From the NCBI RefSeq assembly GCF_030824335.1, contig NZ_JAVBXX010000019.1:1-64000 (forward strand): 64,000 bases of DNA. Reading direction: 5' to 3'. Positions 53,340-63,316 of this stretch are shown here, piece after piece (position 1 is the stretch's first letter; every line of letters begins with the position of its first letter). The notes below the pieces were generated by a model. It saw nothing but the letters and a program-made list of their open reading frames with translations, was not told the origin of the DNA and searched no databases. This DNA is from Azonexus sp. Lineage in GTDB: Bacteria > Pseudomonadota > Gammaproteobacteria > Burkholderiales > Rhodocyclaceae. Both the position numbers and the translations under genes were made by a program.

Positions 53340-54146
53340 TTAGCTTGGCTGATTGATCGGCAAACTATTCAGTTCGGTCGGTTCTTCCGGACGCACCGAA
53401 TCGATCAGAATACTGACGCGGCGATTACGGGCTCGTCCCTCCACCGAGGTATTGGTTTCTACCGGCCGGGTTTCACCATAGCCAATCGCGGTCAGGCGCT
53501 CTGCTCCGACCCCTGAATCGTTGAACAAACGCAATACGGTGGTTGCCCGCATCGCTGAAAGCTCCCAATTCGATGGGAACTGGGCTGTCGAAATGGGCAC
53601 GTTATCAGTATGCCCTTCGATCGTGATCGGAAAATCAGAATCCGCCAAAACCGCCGCAACCGCTTGCAAAGCGTTAGCAGACTCGGCTTGCAGCCTGGCC
53701 TGTCCCAATGAAAACAAAATGCTATCGTTGATTTCAATTGTCACACCACGACTTGTTTCCAGCAGCCTGACTTTTCCCTGGGCAACAAGCGGCTGCAAAG
53801 CTTTCATGATGTCGCCAGCAACATCGCGCATTTTTTCACGCTGTACTATCTTTTTTTCTTCGGCTTTCACTTGATCAGGCAAGCGTTCCGGCTTGGCTAT
53901 CGGCGTAGGGGGCAATAACGGAGCCCCCTGCAGTACAGCAATCGGCTGTCCGCCTATTTCACCAGTTGAGTTTTTGAAAGCGTTAACCAGCGAACTCGAC
54001 AAAACCTTGTACTTTCCTTCGTTGACCGAAGAAATAGCGTACATGACTACAAAAAAAGCAAAAAGAAGGGTAATAAAATCGGCGTAGGAAACCAACCAGC
54101 GTTCGTGGTTCTCGTGCTCTTCTTCCTGATGTCGCCGACGCCTCAT
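53340..54146 (-). CDS. motD: Flagellar motor protein MotD (MotB family)
   Basis: A 268-residue stator protein. The start HERWLVSYADFITLLFAFFV holds the single transmembrane helix with the proton-carrying aspartate, typical of MotD. The C-terminal OmpA-like domain (ITIEGHTDNVPI, NWELSAMRATTVLRLF) anchors to peptidoglycan. It pairs with MotC upstream, with a one-base overlap. No MotA/MotB pair is present in this window. Confidence 0.93.
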   Translation of the reverse strand: MRRRRHQEEEHENHERWLVSYADFITLLFAFFVVMYAISSVNEGKYKVLSSSLVNAFKNSTGEIGGQPIAVLQGAPLLPPTPIAKPERLPDQVKAEEKKIVQREKMRDVAGDIMKALQPLVAQGKVRLLETSRGVTIEINDSILFSLGQARLQAESANALQAVAAVLADSDFPITIEGHTDNVPISTAQFPSNWELSAMRATTVLRLFNDSGVGAERLTAIGYGETRPVETNTSVEGRARNRRVSILIDSVRPEEPTELNSLPINQPS

Positions 54147-54886
54147 CAGCGAAGATAGCCCTTAAGTCGGCTTTCAATAATTCTGGGATTATCTCCAACA
54201 GCAATGCCTGCCAAGCCGTCAACCATCATTTCCCTGAACGAGACCATTCGTCCGATGTGATACTTGAGCTTTCCAGCGATCGGCAAATAAACAAGGTTAG
54301 CCAGAGCAACCCCATAAATAGTAGCTACAAAGGCCACAGCAATACCGGCACCAAGCTTCGTTGGATCAGACAGATTTTCCATAACGTGGATCAATCCCAT
54401 CACCGCACCGAGAATTCCGATCGTTGGCGAATAACCACCCGCAGCTTCCCAAATTTTGGCTGACTGCCGCCATTCATTTTCGTAAGTATCAATATCCACT
54501 TCCAGCAACTCTCGAATACGCTCGGGATCTGCACCATCAACTAATAACTGCAAACCTTTTTTTGTAAACTCGTCTTTGATTCCGGGGATAAAATTTTCCA
54601 GAGCCAACAAGCCTTCCCGGCGCGAAAGATGGCTCCAGTTCAATATCTGGTCAATCACCTTTTTCTGTTCAAGCACAGGTGGAAACCAAACCCACCTGGT
54701 CATCACCAAACCCCGCTTGAAAAGATGATAAGGACTTTGCAATAACACCGCCCCCAAAGTCCCACCAAGAACGATCAGCAGTGCTGTAGGTTGCACCAGC
54801 GAAGTGATGTGCCCACCTTCAAGTACCTGCCCGCCGACAATGGCCATAATGCCAATCGCCAAGCCGACAATACTGAGTTTATCCAA
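54146..54886 (-). CDS. motC: Flagellar motor protein MotC (MotA family)
   Basis: A 246-residue membrane protein with four helices (LSIVGLAIGIMAIVGGQVLE, GGYSPTIGILGAVMGLIHVM). A cytoplasmic loop contacts FliG. MotC5-MotD2 units use the proton gradient. It overlaps fliA by eight bases, so stator and sigma factor genes share an operon. Confidence 0.94.
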   Translation of the reverse strand: MDKLSIVGLAIGIMAIVGGQVLEGGHITSLVQPTALLIVLGGTLGAVLLQSPYHLFKRGLVMTRWVWFPPVLEQKKVIDQILNWSHLSRREGLLALENFIPGIKDEFTKKGLQLLVDGADPERIRELLEVDIDTYENEWRQSAKIWEAAGGYSPTIGILGAVMGLIHVMENLSDPTKLGAGIAVAFVATIYGVALANLVYLPIAGKLKYHIGRMVSFREMMVDGLAGIAVGDNPRIIESRLKGYLR

Positions 54887-55634
54887 GCTGCTTCTCCTTG
54901 CGCCTCTTACTGGCAGCCACTTTCACACTACCCAGCAACTGTCCACGCAAACGAGCTATCGCCTGACTATGCAACTGGCACACACGGGATTCCGTCACGC
55001 CAATAACCTCACCAATTTCCCGTAAATTCAGGTCCTGCTCATAATAGAGCGCCATCATCAATTTTTCGCGCTCGGGCAAATTGGCGATCGCTTTGACCAA
55101 ACTTTCCCGGACATCCCTGTCTTCCAGGATGGAAGCCGGATCGGCATCACTGTCACTGAAATGGCGCTCCAGAAAATCATCATCGCCATCGCCGCCAAAA
55201 TCTTCATAATAAACAATCTGATGGCCGCGAGCGTCCTGCAGTATTTTTTGATAATCAGCTAACGACATTTCAAGTGTGTCAGCCAACTCCTGCTCAGATG
55301 GTGCGCGCCCGTATTCATGCTCAAGTTGATTAATGGCCCGCTCAATGCGCCGCAACTCTCGACGCATGCTACGAGGCAACCAATCATTTGCCCGCAAACC
55401 ATCCAGCATTGCACCTCGAACCCGCTGCGACGCATAGGTCTCAAACTGAGCACCGAATCCCTCTTCGAAGCGATCAATGGCATCAAGCAAACCCAGCATG
55501 CCATTCTGAATCAAATCATCAATCTGGACATTTGCGGGCAATCGCGCCATCAGATGATAGGCAACACGCTTCACCAGCGGTGCAAAACGCTGAACCAATT
55601 CATCCCTGTCTGGCTGCCCGGCAGCTGTGTACAT
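54879..55634 (-). CDS. fliA: Flagellar sigma factor FliA (sigma-28)
   Basis: A 251-residue sigma factor. Region 2 contains NGMLGLLDAIDRFEEGFGAQ and FETYASQRVRGAML. Region 3 has RRELRRIERAINQLE and region 4 LREIGEVIGVTESRVCQLHS. It drives late genes; candidate promoters precede fliC, flgM and flgK. It is inhibited by FlgM. It touches flhG by one base. Confidence 0.97.
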   Translation of the reverse strand: MYTAAGQPDRDELVQRFAPLVKRVAYHLMARLPANVQIDDLIQNGMLGLLDAIDRFEEGFGAQFETYASQRVRGAMLDGLRANDWLPRSMRRELRRIERAINQLEHEYGRAPSEQELADTLEMSLADYQKILQDARGHQIVYYEDFGGDGDDDFLERHFSDSDADPASILEDRDVRESLVKAIANLPEREKLMMALYYEQDLNLREIGEVIGVTESRVCQLHSQAIARLRGQLLGSVKVAASKRRKEKQLG

Positions 55635-56530
55635 CAGACCCTTAATACTTTTGGAGTTATACGTTGGCTCAAGTGTAGCAGTTGCTGAAGAAAATACTCG
55701 ACCCCTCCCTGCTCCCCCGGACTTTGTTGCCAGTACTGTAAATCAGCAGCAAGGTCACGAAATGCGCTAGCAGCAGGCGACTCCGGTGCCTGGAATAGCA
55801 CCGGTCGACATAGCTGAGCAGCCAGGCGCAGGGATTCATCCAAAGGAATCGCTCCGGCATAATCCAGCGTTGCAATACCGCGCTGCGTAGCCACCTGTGC
55901 AATATTTTCGTAAATAGATCTGGCGTCGGTAACGCTTCGAACCTTGTTAACCAGAATGCGAAAATGCCGGCGTGAAAATGCTTGGCTGACTTTTTTGATA
56001 AGAGAATAGGCTTCGGTAATCGATGCACCACTCCCCGACAAGACGACAACCGTCTCTTGAGAAACCAAACCGAAGGGTGAAAAACCGTTCGGGTGAGCCA
56101 TACTTGCGTCGACAAGGATCACGTCAATGGAACGTTCGAGTCCTGACATTGCATCAACCAGCGTCTGTTGCTGTGGCAAAGACATGCGCCCCAACTTTCG
56201 GGCAGCCTTCGCCGCTGGCAGAATGGACAAACCTGCCATTGGCCGTAGCAACACCTGAGCCAAACTTGACTCTCGCTGTACAACATTGAGCAAATCATGC
56301 GTAGCTGCCATGCCGAAGGATGCACTGATGTCATCACTTGAAGAATGCTCGTCAATGATTAACACCTCTCGGCCAAGCCGGGCCAAGGCAACCCCGAGAT
56401 TGGCGATGGTGACACTACGTCCAACCCCTTCGCAACCGGCAACAAAAGTAATTACCTGCAGGCCGGCAGTGCCGAGCAAACGACGCAATCCGGCCGCCTG
56501 ATCAACCCGAAAATCAGCCACGACGCCCAC
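55634..56530 (-). CDS. flhG: Flagellar number regulator FlhG (FleN)
   Basis: A 298-residue MinD-type ATPase. The usual GKGGVGKT is replaced by GCEGVGRS, so both the signature lysine and the P-loop lysine are changed. An IIDEHSS switch I and DVILVDASM follow. FlhG limits the number of flagella, stimulates FlhF and restrains FleQ. The altered P-loop raises the question of whether this protein hydrolyses ATP. The start is GTG at 56530, overlapping flhF by 17 bases. Confidence 0.92.
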   Translation of the reverse strand: MGVVADFRVDQAAGLRRLLGTAGLQVITFVAGCEGVGRSVTIANLGVALARLGREVLIIDEHSSSDDISASFGMAATHDLLNVVQRESSLAQVLLRPMAGLSILPAAKAARKLGRMSLPQQQTLVDAMSGLERSIDVILVDASMAHPNGFSPFGLVSQETVVVLSGSGASITEAYSLIKKVSQAFSRRHFRILVNKVRSVTDARSIYENIAQVATQRGIATLDYAGAIPLDESLRLAAQLCRPVLFQAPESPAASAFRDLAADLQYWQQSPGEQGGVEYFLQQLLHLSQRITPKVLRV

Positions 56531-57971
56531 CTACAGAAAGCATTCCGGCGTTAGCCATCATTAGCCCTGGCTCTACGCCCGAGAATTTGTGGGGTGAGCT
56601 TTCCGGGACATCTTTAAATGCCCGATGCAACAGATAACTGCGATTAGGCAAATGAATATCTTCAGGAACACGCTGACCGTTAGAAACGTAGTGCAACGGC
56701 AAACCATTTCGCATAATCACATCAAGCGCGGTAGCCAAACTAGCTGCTTCGTCAATCTTGGTCAGAATGCAACCCGACAAATTATTCCCTGAGTAAGCTC
56801 GAACCACATCGTCGAGCGTATCGCCACGCGATGTTGCTGACAGCAGTAGCAAACGCTTGACGTCACACCCCGAAAGCATATCCGTCAATTCCGGGACCAG
56901 CTTATCTTTCTGACTCATACCCATGGTGTCTATCAGCACCATGTGTTTGTGCTGCAACTCAGCCAGAGTCTGACGCAGTTCAAGCGCATCTTTCACCAAA
57001 TAAACTGAAACGCCCAAAATACGGCCATAAATACGCAATTGCTCGTGCGCACCGATGCGATAACCGTCGGTCGTTACCAATGCAACCTTGCTCGGTCCAT
57101 GGCGCAGCACACAGCGAGCAGCCAACTTTGCCGTCGTCGTCGTCTTGCCAACCCCTGTAGGACCAACTAATGCATAAATACCGCCATGATCGACAATATC
57201 CCCCTCACTACCCACGGTAAGCAAGGATCTATCTGCAGCCCCCTTAATCCAGGCCATGGCCTCAACCATATCCATTTCCTGGGGCAAATCACTCAAGAGA
57301 TCGCGCGTTAATTGGGGCGAGAATCCCGCATCCAGCATCTGCTTCAGCATCTCAGTTTTTACCGGCTCTGAACGCGCTATCTCCCCCCAAGCAAACCCTG
57401 CCAGATGCTGCTCGACGATTTTCCTTAATGAGCGAATTTCGTCCATCACCGCCTGAGGAACCACCTCAGCTTCTGAACGGCGGTTCCCCCCAAAAGGTTT
57501 CTGAGGTGAGGCCGTTGAGTTCACCGGACCAGCTGGCGACGCTGGCGCACGTGACATATCTGGTGTGCGTAATGCGCCGGTACGTGGAATGCCCGCATTG
57601 ACCTGCACAGCAGGGCGCGGCGTAGCCGCTGCAGTTGCTCCGGCAGCCACTCGCGCCTGAATCTGTGCTGGCCGCACAGGCGCCTGCGCCTGCATGGTTG
57701 CAGCCGCTCCGCTAACCCGGGCACGAGCAGAACTGAGCAGGACGCGATAATCATCCTCACCAGTCACTTCCGGTCGACGCTCGACAGGCGCGGGAATCTC
57801 ATTGGCTGGCGTTGGCACAATCATAGCCATGTCGCGCGCTGCAACAGCCATGATTTCGACCCCGCCAGGGACCCCTCGATTAGACAGAATGATCGCATCG
57901 TTACCCAGCGTTTCCTTCACCTTTCTCAAGGCGTCCCGGGCATTAGCGGCGATGAATTTTCTGACGTTCAT
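56514..57971 (-). CDS. flhF: Flagellar placement GTPase FlhF
   Basis: A 485-residue SRP-family GTPase. The N-terminal domain (NVRKFIAANARDALRKVKET) leads into a Pro/Ala-rich linker at about 90-165. The NG domain has GPTGVGKTTTTAKLAARCV, LVTTDGYRIGAHEQ, DTMGMSQKD and TKIDEA. It recruits FliF to the pole. It starts in the stop codon of flhA (ATGA). Confidence 0.96.
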   Translation of the reverse strand: MNVRKFIAANARDALRKVKETLGNDAIILSNRGVPGGVEIMAVAARDMAMIVPTPANEIPAPVERRPEVTGEDDYRVLLSSARARVSGAAATMQAQAPVRPAQIQARVAAGATAAATPRPAVQVNAGIPRTGALRTPDMSRAPASPAGPVNSTASPQKPFGGNRRSEAEVVPQAVMDEIRSLRKIVEQHLAGFAWGEIARSEPVKTEMLKQMLDAGFSPQLTRDLLSDLPQEMDMVEAMAWIKGAADRSLLTVGSEGDIVDHGGIYALVGPTGVGKTTTTAKLAARCVLRHGPSKVALVTTDGYRIGAHEQLRIYGRILGVSVYLVKDALELRQTLAELQHKHMVLIDTMGMSQKDKLVPELTDMLSGCDVKRLLLLSATSRGDTLDDVVRAYSGNNLSGCILTKIDEAASLATALDVIMRNGLPLHYVSNGQRVPEDIHLPNRSYLLHRAFKDVPESSPHKFSGVEPGLMMANAGMLSVGGRRG

Positions 57972-60052
57972 GTTTTACCTCCGATAATCGAGGTCATCTT
58001 GATGATTCGACTTTCTGGCACTTCGTTATGCGACAACACCTTCAATTGAGGAACTGAGCGGCGCAGGAATCTTGACAACAACAATCGCAGGCTGGCGGGA
58101 ACAAGCAATACAGCAGGTAAGCCCAACCCCTCCTGGCGCTCCGCGGCTGCGGCTGTTTCACGAACAAGCGTATCGGCCAGTCCCGGTTCGAAACTGGTAT
58201 TTTCAGAGCCGCCAGCAACCGCTTGAGCCAATAAGCGCTCCAGCGTAGGATCAAGTGACATGACTTGCATCTCTCCCGTACCGGGGAAGAGTTGCTGAAC
58301 AATTGCGCGCCCCAAGGCAATACGAACTTGGGTAACCAGTTCGTCTGCATTCTGTGTTCGTGTTGCGTGGTCGGCGACTGTTTCGATAACCGTCCGCATG
58401 TCCCTGATGTGAACCCCCTCTTCCAGCAAGCCCTGAAGAATTTTTTGCAACGTCCCGAGAGGCAATATTTTGGGTACCAGATCCTCGACAAGTTTTGGCA
58501 TCTCCTTACCGAGGTGATCAAGCAGTTGCTGCACCTCTTGCCTTCCCAGCAACTCTCCAGCATGCGTAAGTATCAAATGATTCAGATGCGTTGCGATCAC
58601 AGTCGAAGCATCGACAACGGTATAACCATAGGCTTGAGCCTGATCTCGCTGCCCGCCATCAATCCATATCGCCGGCAACCCAAAGGCCGGGTCTTTAGTT
58701 GCAGTGCCATTCAGAGTCCCTGCAACCCGACCAGGATTAATAGCCAGATATTGACCAGCGAATGCCTCGCCCGATCCGACCTCCACCCCTTTCAACTGAA
58801 TTCGATATGCATTTGGTTTTAATTCGAGGTTATCCCGAATATGCACAGGAGATACCAAAAAACCAACCTCTTGAGCAAACTTCTTCCGAATACCACGAAT
58901 TCGCCGCAACAATTCTCCGTCCTGGCTTTTATCAACCAATGGAATCAGCCGATAACCAACCTCCAGCCCCAATACATCAAGAGGCGCGACATCACTCCAA
59001 CTGGCATCGAGCGCCTCCGGGATCGGCGGAGGGGCAACCTTGACCGGCGTCTCAACAACACGCTTTTGTTTGTTCGATATTTTCCAAGTAACCCATGCCA
59101 AGCTACCTGCAATGATTAAAAATACCAGATTCGGCATCCCGGGGATCAAGCCGATCAACCCGATAATAGCTGCCGTAATGGCGATAGTTTTGGGATTACT
59201 GAACACCTGCATGGAGAATTGCTGCCCCATATCGCGGTCATCCGAGACTCGCGTCACGACCAAACCAGCTGCGATTGAAATGATCAGGCCCGGTATCTGA
59301 GCAACCAAGCCATCACCAATCGCCAGCAGCGTATAAACCTCTGCAGCCTTGGCTAGCGACAGGTCATGCTGAGCCATCCCAACGATCAGCCCTCCAACCA
59401 CATTGAGCAGCATGATGATGATGCCCGCAATGGCATCACCCCGAACGAATTTCGACGCACCGTCCATTGAACCGTAAAACTCAGACTCTCTTGATACATC
59501 AGAACGGCGTTTGCGTGCTTCATCTTCGCCAATCAAACCCGCATTAAGATCGGCATCAATTGCCATCTGCTTGCCAGGCATGGCATCCAGAGTGAAACGC
59601 GCAGAAACTTCCGCAACTCGGCCGGCACCCTTCGTGATGACCATGAAATTAATTACAACCAGAATCATGAATACGATGATCCCGATGGCAAAATTTCCAC
59701 CCACAAGAAAATGCCCAAACGCTTCAATAACCTTGCCGGCAGCAGCTGGACCGTTATGTCCCTCAAGCAAGACAATGCGTGTCGATGCGACGTTCAGTGA
59801 CAAACGGAGCAGGGTTGTCACTAGCAGAACAGTTGGAAAAACCGAGAAATCAAGCACCTTCTGGGTGTTGACCGCAACCATCAAGATCAATATCGAAATA
59901 GCAATGTTAAAGGTGAAGAATAGATCGAGAACAAATGGTGGCAACGGCAAAACCATCATGGAGAGAACCATGAGGATCAACACCGGTGCAGCCATCTGAA
60001 TGATATTCAGACGACCAATAAAATCCTGGATGCGCAAGGAAGTAGCTGCCAT
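57968..60052 (-). CDS. flhA: Flagellar export protein FlhA
   Basis: A 694-residue protein with about eight transmembrane helices. These include VLILMVLSMMVLPLPPFVLD and the FHIPEP-type loop region GKQMAIDADLNAGLIGEDEA. A large cytoplasmic domain docks chaperone-substrate complexes. It starts at the base after the flhB stop codon. Confidence 0.97.
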   Translation of the reverse strand: MAATSLRIQDFIGRLNIIQMAAPVLILMVLSMMVLPLPPFVLDLFFTFNIAISILILMVAVNTQKVLDFSVFPTVLLVTTLLRLSLNVASTRIVLLEGHNGPAAAGKVIEAFGHFLVGGNFAIGIIVFMILVVINFMVITKGAGRVAEVSARFTLDAMPGKQMAIDADLNAGLIGEDEARKRRSDVSRESEFYGSMDGASKFVRGDAIAGIIIMLLNVVGGLIVGMAQHDLSLAKAAEVYTLLAIGDGLVAQIPGLIISIAAGLVVTRVSDDRDMGQQFSMQVFSNPKTIAITAAIIGLIGLIPGMPNLVFLIIAGSLAWVTWKISNKQKRVVETPVKVAPPPIPEALDASWSDVAPLDVLGLEVGYRLIPLVDKSQDGELLRRIRGIRKKFAQEVGFLVSPVHIRDNLELKPNAYRIQLKGVEVGSGEAFAGQYLAINPGRVAGTLNGTATKDPAFGLPAIWIDGGQRDQAQAYGYTVVDASTVIATHLNHLILTHAGELLGRQEVQQLLDHLGKEMPKLVEDLVPKILPLGTLQKILQGLLEEGVHIRDMRTVIETVADHATRTQNADELVTQVRIALGRAIVQQLFPGTGEMQVMSLDPTLERLLAQAVAGGSENTSFEPGLADTLVRETAAAAERQEGLGLPAVLLVPASLRLLLSRFLRRSVPQLKVLSHNEVPESRIIKMTSIIGGKT

Positions 60053-61186
60053 TTAGGTCGCCTCAGGCACAAGTTCGGCCGGAACGGAAAGCTGCCTGGG
60101 AGGAACAGGATAGGCACCACCGCTTTGGCGCCACTGGGCCAACTGGTAAACATAGGCGAGCACTTCTGCCACCGCATTGTAAAGCGCAGAGGGGATTTCC
60201 TTATCCAACGCAGCATGCTTGTACAAGGCGCGAGCCAACGGCGCGGCTTCCAACGTAGGAACTGCACTTTCGGCCGCAATTTCGCGAATTTTCAAAGCGA
60301 CCATCCCTACCCCCTTGGCGACAACCTTGGGAGCAGCCATTCCAGCCTTGTAGGAAAGCGCAACTGCGTAGTGCGTGGGGTTGGTCACAATTACATCAGC
60401 CTGCGGCACAGACTGCATCATGCGACGGCGCGCAGCCTCCATTTGCAAACTACGAATCCGCCCCTTGACGTGCGGATCCCCCATCATCTCTTTCATTTCC
60501 TGCTTGACCTCTTCTTTGGTCATTTTCAATTTGTGGTAGTAATGCCACAACTGAAACGGCACATCGGCAGCAACCACCAAAAAGAGTGCCAGCACCAACA
60601 TCAGAAATGAAAACAAAATCATATTGCCCGCATGAGCGATACCAGTCTCAAGCGGCTCAGCCAACAAGCCAAAAATTTCTTCGTGCAAATTCCAGATCAC
60701 CAAGACTGCAATACCGCCAACAAGCGCGGCCTTGAGCACAGCCTTGCCAAGCTCCATCAAGCTATTCCAGGAAAACATCCGCGCCAGCCCGGCAAGCGGA
60801 TTCATCCGCGCAATGTCCGGCACCAATGAATTGAAGGAAAAAATCCAGGAGTTCAAGAAAAACGGTGGAATCAATGCAGCAACAATCAGCACGGCTAGCA
60901 ATGGAGCCAAAATAAACAGAGCATCCCCTGAAAGCTCAAGCAAGCGCGGCAACATCATGGCCGAATCATGCATGTAACGTGGCTCAATAATGAAGGCTTG
61001 GCGAGTTAGCGCTACAGCCCGCGCCATAAACCAGTCACCCATCATCCAAAGCATAGAAGCAGCAACAACGAGAACAGAAAAAGTACCGAGTTCACGAGAC
61101 TGCGGCACCTGCCCCTTCTCGCGAGCTTGCTCGATTCGCCTACCGGTAGGCTCTTCTGTTTTCTCGAGGTCGCTATCTTCAGCCAT
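60053..61186 (-). CDS. flhB: Flagellar export switch protein FlhB
   Basis: A 377-residue protein. The start EKTEEPTGRRIEQAREKGQV is typical. Four membrane helices follow, then the cytoplasmic domain with the self-cleavage motif NPTH in VIVTNPTHYAVAL and AAPKVVAKGVG. It switches export from rod-hook to filament substrates on contact with FliK. A shorter paralogue without NPTH is encoded at 25477. Confidence 0.97.
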   Translation of the reverse strand: MAEDSDLEKTEEPTGRRIEQAREKGQVPQSRELGTFSVLVVAASMLWMMGDWFMARAVALTRQAFIIEPRYMHDSAMMLPRLLELSGDALFILAPLLAVLIVAALIPPFFLNSWIFSFNSLVPDIARMNPLAGLARMFSWNSLMELGKAVLKAALVGGIAVLVIWNLHEEIFGLLAEPLETGIAHAGNMILFSFLMLVLALFLVVAADVPFQLWHYYHKLKMTKEEVKQEMKEMMGDPHVKGRIRSLQMEAARRRMMQSVPQADVIVTNPTHYAVALSYKAGMAAPKVVAKGVGMVALKIREIAAESAVPTLEAAPLARALYKHAALDKEIPSALYNAVAEVLAYVYQLAQWRQSGGAYPVPPRQLSVPAELVPEAT

Positions 61187-61205
61187 GGCCGTTATCTAAT
61201 CAGGT

Positions 61206-61235
61206 TGCCCCTATTATAGAAAAAAACCAAAAAAA
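61206..61235 (-). promoter_or_regulatory. Possible sigma-70 promoter of flhB operon
   Basis: On the minus strand a perfect TATAAT (61213-61218) lies 27 bp before the flhB start, preceded by T-rich tracts and no clear -35. Sigma-54 spacing is absent here. Confidence 0.4.
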
Positions 61236-61307
61236 TTAAATAGGTAGCGCTGTTTATTTATTTCATTTCGAGGTAGACCGAACAACCCGATGAGAAAAAA
61301 GGAATCC

Positions 61308-61342
61308 CATAAAAAAGAAGAGAGGGGGCCAAGCCCCCTCTC
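61308..61342 (-). terminator. Rho-independent terminator after cheA
   Basis: On the minus strand a 9-bp G/C-rich stem (GAGAGGGGG with CCCCCTCTC, 61320-61328 and 61334-61342) and 5-nt loop are followed by TTCTTTTTTAT. This is a strong terminator placed 31 bp after cheA, separating the che genes from the flhB operon. Confidence 0.9.
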
Positions 61343-61372
61343 AACTCGTTGACTAGCAAGGAGTATTTGGCA

Positions 61373-63304
61373 TTAGCCAAATTCAAAATTCCTGATTGCC
61401 GTACCAACCTCCCCGTGCTGCCCCAGATCGGTCAACAACTCCTTCATATCCAAAATCAGCACAATCTGACCATTCGACAGAGTAGTCACGCCAGCAACCC
61501 CCTTAGGACGAAAATCCTCAAGCGACTTAATCACCGCATCATCACGACCGGCAAAACTATCCACACTGAGAATGAAGCTGCGCTCTGCAGTCTGCATGAA
61601 AACGCCGTACTCTGGCGTCCGCACCAAAGGCCAACCAAGCATCCGAGCCAAGGAAATAATAGGCAAAACCTCACCCCGAACAACCATCGTCTCCTTACCG
61701 CCCACTTCTTGTATCCGTTGCTGATCGATCGGCAAAATTTCGCGGACCAAGGACAGCGGCAAAGCAAACGGCTGATCCCCCAGGAGCACCAACAAAACTG
61801 GCAGGATCGCTAACGTCAGCGGCAACGAAATGAGGAAAACCGACCCTTTGCCGGGCTCTGAGCGAATTTCGACAGACCCGTTGAGTTTCTGGATATTGGT
61901 TTTCACCACATCCATACCCACGCCACGCCCCGACACATCCGAAACCTGAGCCTTGGTTGAAAAACCGGGCAAGAAGATCAGATTCAGGCTTTGCCGCTCG
62001 TCCAGAGTATTGGCTTCCTCTTCTGAAATAAGTCCTTTATCAACCGCCTTGGCTCGAATCCGCTCGGCGCTCATCCCTTTGCCATCATCAGCAATAATCA
62101 GGACGATGTGATCACCTTCCTGGCGCGCCTCAAGACGAACCAAGCTCTTTGCCGGCTTACCCGCTGCAGCCCGCTCATCCGGCAACTCCACCCCATGATC
62201 TACCGCATTACGGATCAGGTGAATCAAGGGATCGGCAAGGTCTTCGATCATGGTCTTGTCAACCTCGGTTTCCTCACCGGCCAACACCAATTCGACATCC
62301 TTGCCTAGCTGTCGCGCCAAGTCACGTGCAATCCGAGGATACTTCTGGAACAAGCGCCCGATCGGCTGCATTCTGGTTTTCATTACCGAGTTTTGCAGAT
62401 CGGAAACCAGCAAATCAAGCTGGCTAACCGCCTGATCTAGAGCGTGCAAAGTTTCTGAATCGCTTTTCCCTGCCAGAATATCGGCACGCAAACTGGTCAG
62501 ACGATTCTTTGTCAGACCAATTTCGCCGGACAAATTCAACACTTGATCCAGGCGCGACGTATCGACGCGAATAGTATTTTCCCGAGCCCGCTCTTCTGTA
62601 CGACGTGCTGCAGCCGGCTGCGGGTTGGGACGATCACTTGTCCTTCGACCGTAAGGCGAAGCCGCCTGGCTGTCAGCCTCAGCATCGGCTCGAGCCACCG
62701 GCGTTGCCGACGGCTTGGCGGCAACGGCTGGCGCGGCTTCGGCGCGAGTAATCAATTCCCCTTCGGCCGCTTTAACGGCCTGCCCGGTCACTACTTCGTG
62801 CAATTGATTCCAGTCTGGCTCACCAGATGCGCCAGCCGACGTTGGTGCCCCGCTTGCTAGTGGCACAATCACAGGAGGCGGCTCAACCGGTGCCGGCGCA
62901 CCGCTCGGCATTTCGCCATTCAAAGCCCCTTGCAAAGCCGCAATAACACGCGACTCTGCCGGCTGAGGTTGCACCATTTGCCCCAACTCGCCAAACATTT
63001 CACGCACACCTTTAGTGGCATCCATGATGACGTCCATCAATTCGGCTGTCAGTTGAAGCTCACCATTACGCAAGCGGTCAAACAAATTCTCGGTTAAATG
63101 ACAGAGCGTAACCAACTCACTGGCATTGAGGAAACCAGCCCCTCCTTTTACCGTGTGAAAGCCTCTGAAAATATCATTCAACAAACCCTTATCATCAGGG
63201 GTCTTTTCAAGATCAACCAGTTTGTTGTCAACATCTGACAAGAGATCGTGGGCTTCCTGCAGGAAATCCTGCAGGAGATCTTCCATTCCAGAAAAGTCGC
63301 TCAT
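61373..63304 (-). CDS. cheA: Chemotaxis histidine kinase CheA
   Basis: A 643-residue kinase. The Hpt domain holds phospho-acceptor H50 in FHTVKGGAGF. A Pro/Ala-rich linker follows (about 130-235), then dimerisation helices and the ATPase domain with LIRNAVDHGVELPDE, DDGKGMSAERI and SGRGVGMDVV. A C-terminal CheW-like domain completes it. It phosphorylates CheY in response to receptors. It follows cheZ and ends at a strong terminator, so it is the last gene of its operon. Confidence 0.96.
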   Translation of the reverse strand: MSDFSGMEDLLQDFLQEAHDLLSDVDNKLVDLEKTPDDKGLLNDIFRGFHTVKGGAGFLNASELVTLCHLTENLFDRLRNGELQLTAELMDVIMDATKGVREMFGELGQMVQPQPAESRVIAALQGALNGEMPSGAPAPVEPPPVIVPLASGAPTSAGASGEPDWNQLHEVVTGQAVKAAEGELITRAEAAPAVAAKPSATPVARADAEADSQAASPYGRRTSDRPNPQPAAARRTEERARENTIRVDTSRLDQVLNLSGEIGLTKNRLTSLRADILAGKSDSETLHALDQAVSQLDLLVSDLQNSVMKTRMQPIGRLFQKYPRIARDLARQLGKDVELVLAGEETEVDKTMIEDLADPLIHLIRNAVDHGVELPDERAAAGKPAKSLVRLEARQEGDHIVLIIADDGKGMSAERIRAKAVDKGLISEEEANTLDERQSLNLIFLPGFSTKAQVSDVSGRGVGMDVVKTNIQKLNGSVEIRSEPGKGSVFLISLPLTLAILPVLLVLLGDQPFALPLSLVREILPIDQQRIQEVGGKETMVVRGEVLPIISLARMLGWPLVRTPEYGVFMQTAERSFILSVDSFAGRDDAVIKSLEDFRPKGVAGVTTLSNGQIVLILDMKELLTDLGQHGEVGTAIRNFEFG

Positions 63305-63316
63305 TTTCGATCCTCC

